Shown here: positions 20,849 through 23,821 of the stretch, piece by piece | How the letters are laid out: each line of letters starts with the position of its first letter | Numbering within the stretch: position 1 is the first letter of the stretch | Assembly: GCA_036389695.1 (NCBI GenBank) | Contig: DASVWG010000009.1 | Location: 1-23,821 of the forward strand | DNA: 23,821 nucleotides | Origin: JALZHR01 sp036389695 | GTDB taxonomy: Bacteria > Acidobacteriota > Blastocatellia > Pyrinomonadales > Pyrinomonadaceae | Reading direction: 5' to 3' | The notes under the pieces: generated by a model | Database searches by the model: none | What the model was told of the DNA's origin: nothing | What the model saw: the letters and a program-made list of their open reading frames with translations, nothing else | Position numbers and translations under genes: made by a program

Positions 20849-20878
20849 TTGATGTAAATGTAAGAAACGGTTTATCTT
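20849..20878 (+). promoter_or_regulatory. Putative promoter of the M14 peptidase gene, leaderless type
   Basis: TTGATG (20849-20854) and TATCTT (20873-20878) are 18 nt apart. The -10 box ends 7 nt before the ATG at 20886, so transcription would begin at or just before the start codon. There is no Shine-Dalgarno in between. Confidence 0.4.
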
Positions 20879-20885
20879 ATTTGAT

Positions 20886-22208
20886 ATGAAACCGCTTTCA
20901 TTTTTCCTTTTGACGCTTCTGATGCTTTTTCTGCATTTCGATTCGCGGGCGCAATCGGCTGAAGATTTCGGCAAAATCTGGGACAAGCAGCACGTTTCGA
21001 CTCTGCCGCCTTCGCAGGTTCGGCACAAGGATTTGCAGAATTATCTGGAAAAGCTGCGCGGGCTTGGCTTAAAAGTCGTCGAAGTCGGGCGCAGTTACGC
21101 GAATCGGGAGATTTATCAGGTCGAGTTCGGCAAAGGCGCGACGCGCGTTTTTATGTGGTCGCAGATGCACGGCGACGAGCCGACGGCGACTTCCGCGCTC
21201 ATCGATTTGTTGGGGTTTTTGCAGACGAACCGCGACAAAAAATGGGTCAGGGAAATCGAGGAAAAATTGACGATTCGCGCCGTGCCGATGCTCAACCCAG
21301 ACGGCGCGGAGCTTTATCAACGCCGCAATCTGCAAAGCATTGACATCAACCGCGACGCCCGCGCGCTGCAAACGCCCGAAGGCAGACTTTTGAAAAAGCT
21401 GCGCGACGAATGGCAGCCCGAAATCGGCTTTAACCTGCACAATCAAAATTCTTTGACCGCCGCCGGAAACACGAATCGGCAGGCGGTGATTTCGCTTCTG
21501 GCGGTGAGCGGCAATCCGGAAGGCAAATCCGACGAAAAACACCAGCGCAGCCGCCGCATTTGCGCCGTGATGGTCGAAGCCCTGAATCATTTCATCAAAG
21601 GCGGCGTCGGGCGCTACGACGACGCATACAACCCGCGCGCTTTCGGCGATAATTTTTCCGCCTGGGGCACGCCCGCGATTTTGATTGAAACCGGCGCAAA
21701 GTATGGTCAAGACGAAATGTTTCTGGTCAAAGTAAATTTCGTCGCCTATCTTGCCGCGCTCCGCTCAATCGTCACGGGCAGCGAAACGAAAGCGCAAATG
21801 AGCGTTTACGACAGCCTGCCTTTTAACGACGTCGGCAATCTTTACAACGTTCTTTTCCGCAAAGCGACCATCGTCGTTTTGCCGCAAACGGGCGAAGCTT
21901 TTCAGTCCGATTCCGGTCTTGCCGCCGACCGCCGCCGCGCGGGCGAAGAAACGCTTTTGACCGTACGGGAAACGGGCGATATGTCCATCGGCTCTTACGG
22001 CTTGGAAGAATACGACGCCGAAAATTTTTATCTCGTGCCGCGCGCGGGCGCGTGGCGCGCGGGCATTCCGGCGGATTTTCTGTTCTATAAAAAATCGCGC
22101 CGGATTGACTGGAAAGCGGCGGATTTGGAAACGCGCTTTCCGCCCGACGCCGTTTACAAAAACGGCAAATGGCTGAAAGGCGAAAAGGTCGTGCCGCGAA
22201 TAAATTAA
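20886..22208 (+). CDS. Secreted M14-family zinc carboxypeptidase
   Basis: A 440-residue exported metallopeptidase. Signal peptide 1-22 (MKPLSFFLLTLLMLFLHFDS then RAQ). The zinc ligands of the M14 family are complete: H95 and E98 in SQMHGDEPTAT, and H185 in GFNLHNQNS; the substrate-binding NPDGAE...QRRN and DINRDA (N154, R155) blocks are present, and the general-base glutamate is E268 in AILIETG. Length fits a peptidase domain (about 45-290) plus a ~150-residue C-terminal domain of unknown function (AQMSVYDSLPFNDVGNLYNVL onward). Probably removes C-terminal residues from peptides or cell-wall peptides in the periplasm or outside. No Shine-Dalgarno precedes the ATG; a likely promoter lies immediately upstream. 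Confidence 0.93.
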   Translation: MKPLSFFLLTLLMLFLHFDSRAQSAEDFGKIWDKQHVSTLPPSQVRHKDLQNYLEKLRGLGLKVVEVGRSYANREIYQVEFGKGATRVFMWSQMHGDEPTATSALIDLLGFLQTNRDKKWVREIEEKLTIRAVPMLNPDGAELYQRRNLQSIDINRDARALQTPEGRLLKKLRDEWQPEIGFNLHNQNSLTAAGNTNRQAVISLLAVSGNPEGKSDEKHQRSRRICAVMVEALNHFIKGGVGRYDDAYNPRAFGDNFSAWGTPAILIETGAKYGQDEMFLVKVNFVAYLAALRSIVTGSETKAQMSVYDSLPFNDVGNLYNVLFRKATIVVLPQTGEAFQSDSGLAADRRRAGEETLLTVRETGDMSIGSYGLEEYDAENFYLVPRAGAWRAGIPADFLFYKKSRRIDWKAADLETRFPPDAVYKNGKWLKGEKVVPRIN

Positions 22209-22218
22209 AGAATTTTTA

Positions 22219-22385
22219 GCCACAGAGGACACAGAGAAGCACAGAGAGAAGAAAGAATTAGCCACGAACAAACACGAAAGGACACAAACAAAAAATTATT
22301 TATCCTGTCCATCCTGTGCATCCTGTTTGAATCTGCGTCTATCTGCGTTCATCTGCGGTTAATCTTTCTTTGTGTTCTTTGCGGC
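22219..22385. repeat. Nested mosaic of four dispersed repeat words before recN
   Basis: In order: a 9-10-nt periodic CACAGAG block (22219-22250); GCCACGAA..AACACGAA..GACACAAA (22261-22288), shared with 16023-16051; three ATCCTGT units (about 22310-22328), shared in type with 16059-16129; three ATCTGCG decamers (22331-22360), the complement of the family at 6431-6460; and TTCTTTGTG...GCGGC (22366-22385), which pairs with the first block (20 nt, 16 matches). The outer block thus encloses the inner ones. This region accounts for nearly all of the gap 22209-22420. Confidence 0.8.
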
Positions 22386-22403
22386 TTTGTGTTGAAATTT
22401 CTT

Positions 22404-22409
22404 TATAAT
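22404..22409 (+). promoter_or_regulatory. Consensus -10 box upstream of recN
   Basis: A perfect TATAAT lies 11 nt before the recN ATG. A good -35 at 16-18 nt is lacking; TTGCGG at 19 nt is the nearest candidate. If used, the recN leader would be only about 5 nt. Confidence 0.4.
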
Positions 22410-22420
22410 CTAACTCAAAT

Positions 22421-23821
22421 ATGTTGAGTCTTCTCAAAATCAAAAATATCGCCTTGATTGACGAACTCCAGCTTGAGTTTGCCGCGGGCTTAAATTTGCT
22501 CACGGGCGAGACGGGTTCGGGAAAATCCATTATCGTCGACAGTTTGGGCGCGCTGACGGGCGAGCGCGTTTCGTCGGATTTGATAAAGGAAGGCACGCCG
22601 AACGCGCAGATTGAAGGGCTTTTTCAGATTGCCGCGAGCGATGAATTAAGTAAAATTTTTGACGAAAGCGGCATCGAGTTCGACGACGAAACGGAAGTCG
22701 AGCTTATAGTGCGCCGCGAGCTTTCGGCGACGGGAAAAAATCGGATTTTCGTGAATAACCAGCTCGTCACGCAAAGTTTTCTGAAAAAAATCGGCGCTTT
22801 TCTGGTGGACATTCACGGGCAGGGCGAGCAGGCGACGCTTTTTAATCCGGCGACTCACCTGGAAATGCTCGACGAATATGCAAATGTGGAAAATTTGCGC
22901 GCGCAAGTCGCCAAAAAATACTCCGAGCTTGCCGCGATTCAGAGAGAATTGCGCAATTTGCGCGAGGACGAAGCGCAGAAATTGCAGCTTCTCGATATTT
23001 TGCGTTTTCAGGTCGAAGAAATCGGCAAAGCCAATCTGAAAGCGGGCGAAGACGACGCGCTCGAAGAAGAAAAACGGCGCTTGAACAACGTCGAAAAGCT
23101 TTCGACTTTGAGCGACGAAAGCTACAGCCTGCTTTACGAAAACGAGGAAGCGACCGTCACGACATTGGAAAAAGCGATTCGCCGCGTCGTGGAGCTTGCC
23201 GAATACGAATCGAGCTTCGGCGCGTATATGGACGGCTTGCAGACGGCGCAGGCGGTTCTGGAAGATTTGGCGATGTCGGTTCGGGATTTTCGCAACCGGC
23301 TGGAATTTTCGCCCGAAAGATTGGAAGAAATCGAAAATCGCCTGGCGGAAATCTCGCGTTTGAAACGCAAATACGGCGGCAGCATCGAAAGCGTTCTGGC
23401 GCACTTTTCCGAATCCGAAGCGCGGCTTTCCAACATCGAAACCGCCGAATTGCGCGAAGAAGAATTGCGCAAAAAACTAAAAAACGCGCGCGCGGAGTAT
23501 CTGGAAATCGCCCGCGAGCTGCACGATAAACGCACGAAAGCGGCGCGAAAATTCGAGAAAGACGTCGAAGCGAACCTGAAAGCCGTCGCGCTGGAAAAGG
23601 CGCGTTTTGAAGTTCGCATCAACGCGCCGAACGATTTGCAGGCGGAAGAAAACGACCGCAGTTTCACGGCGAAAGGCTTTGACCAAATCGAATTTTATTT
23701 TTCGGCAAACGTCGGCGAAAGCGTCAAACCGATGGCGAAAGTCGCTTCCGGCGGCGAAGCGTCGCGCCTGATGCTGATTTTGAAAACGACGGCGAAGCTT
23801 TCCGAGCGCGAAAAAGCGATG
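22421..23821 (+). CDS. recN: DNA repair protein RecN (5' part, runs off the window)
   Basis: The first 467 residues of RecN, an SMC-like ATPase that acts in double-strand break repair. The Walker A motif is GETGSGKS (29-36), preceded by the family start MLSLLKIKNIALIDELQLEF. The Q-loop region has FLVDIHGQGEQATLFNP. A long coiled coil follows (about 150-370, with heptads such as LAEISRLKRKY and EELRKKLKNARAEYLEIARELHDKR). Near the right edge the ABC signature region begins (AKVASGGEASRLMLILK), so the Walker B and the last ~90 residues of a typical ~550-residue RecN are beyond the window. ATG start without Shine-Dalgarno, just after a repeat mosaic and a TATAAT. Confidence 0.95.
   Translation, partial: MLSLLKIKNIALIDELQLEFAAGLNLLTGETGSGKSIIVDSLGALTGERVSSDLIKEGTPNAQIEGLFQIAASDELSKIFDESGIEFDDETEVELIVRRELSATGKNRIFVNNQLVTQSFLKKIGAFLVDIHGQGEQATLFNPATHLEMLDEYANVENLRAQVAKKYSELAAIQRELRNLREDEAQKLQLLDILRFQVEEIGKANLKAGEDDALEEEKRRLNNVEKLSTLSDESYSLLYENEEATVTTLEKAIRRVVELAEYESSFGAYMDGLQTAQAVLEDLAMSVRDFRNRLEFSPERLEEIENRLAEISRLKRKYGGSIESVLAHFSESEARLSNIETAELREEELRKKLKNARAEYLEIARELHDKRTKAARKFEKDVEANLKAVALEKARFEVRINAPNDLQAEENDRSFTAKGFDQIEFYFSANVGESVKPMAKVASGGEASRLMLILKTTAKLSEREKAM

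Noticed and set aside
22646..23404. Minus-strand open frame of 252 residues opposite recN
   Set aside because: recN on the plus strand has clear Walker A and coiled-coil features; the antisense frame is a Phe/Arg-rich shadow.

Overview
The window looks like a chromosomal segment of a mid-GC, diderm, soil-type bacterium. I would place it in Acidobacteriota, probably class Blastocatellia (inference only: there is no rRNA or other phylogenetic marker gene apart from a partial recN). Supporting signs are a futalosine-type menaquinone gene (mqnD), many small secreted proteins of unknown function, duplicated pilin-head-like domains, a zinc-ribbon/TM/Asn-rich-linker protein, and intergenic spaces full of short-period repeats. 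Short-period repeat spacers of this kind are known from several soil and aquatic phyla.

Layout. (1) 28-4008, minus strand: a compact run ubiX > SH3-domain secreted protein > SAM methyltransferase > mqnD, then after a repeat-filled gap a LolA-like secreted protein. ubiX and mqnD together suggest menaquinone/prenyl-FMN metabolism. (2) 4143-5516 minus: a secreted beta-propeller protein with its own hairpin terminator. (3) 5671-6450 plus: larB, whose last codons lie in a repeat. (4) 6499-6687: an unusual run of 21-nt units (15 conserved + 6 variable). (5) 6770-8424 plus: two paralogous secreted proteins, each with two pilin-head-like domains. (6) 8443-12064 minus: an HtrA-type protease fused to TPRs, then a pair of secreted proteins (thioredoxin-fold and unknown). 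(7) 12348-13220 minus: a MerR/B12-binding regulator of the CarH photoreceptor type. (8) 13564-16013 plus: rpiB, an AbrB-like antitoxin, a Doc-like toxin and glyA. (9) 16177-18760: hypothetical proteins, convergent across a long composite inverted repeat. (10) 19010-23821 plus: zinc-ribbon membrane protein, NRDE/TANGO2-family protein, M14 peptidase and the 5' part of recN, which runs off the window.

The most striking content is not in the classical genes. At least eight intergenic spaces carry short-period tandem repeats (7, 9, 10, 16 or 21 nt), most arranged as large hairpins, and several repeat words recur at distant loci. Some arms overlap the last codons of genes (larB, the 16177-16941 gene) or the Shine-Dalgarno sequence of rpiB. 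No tRNA, rRNA, CRISPR array, IS element or prophage gene was recognised.
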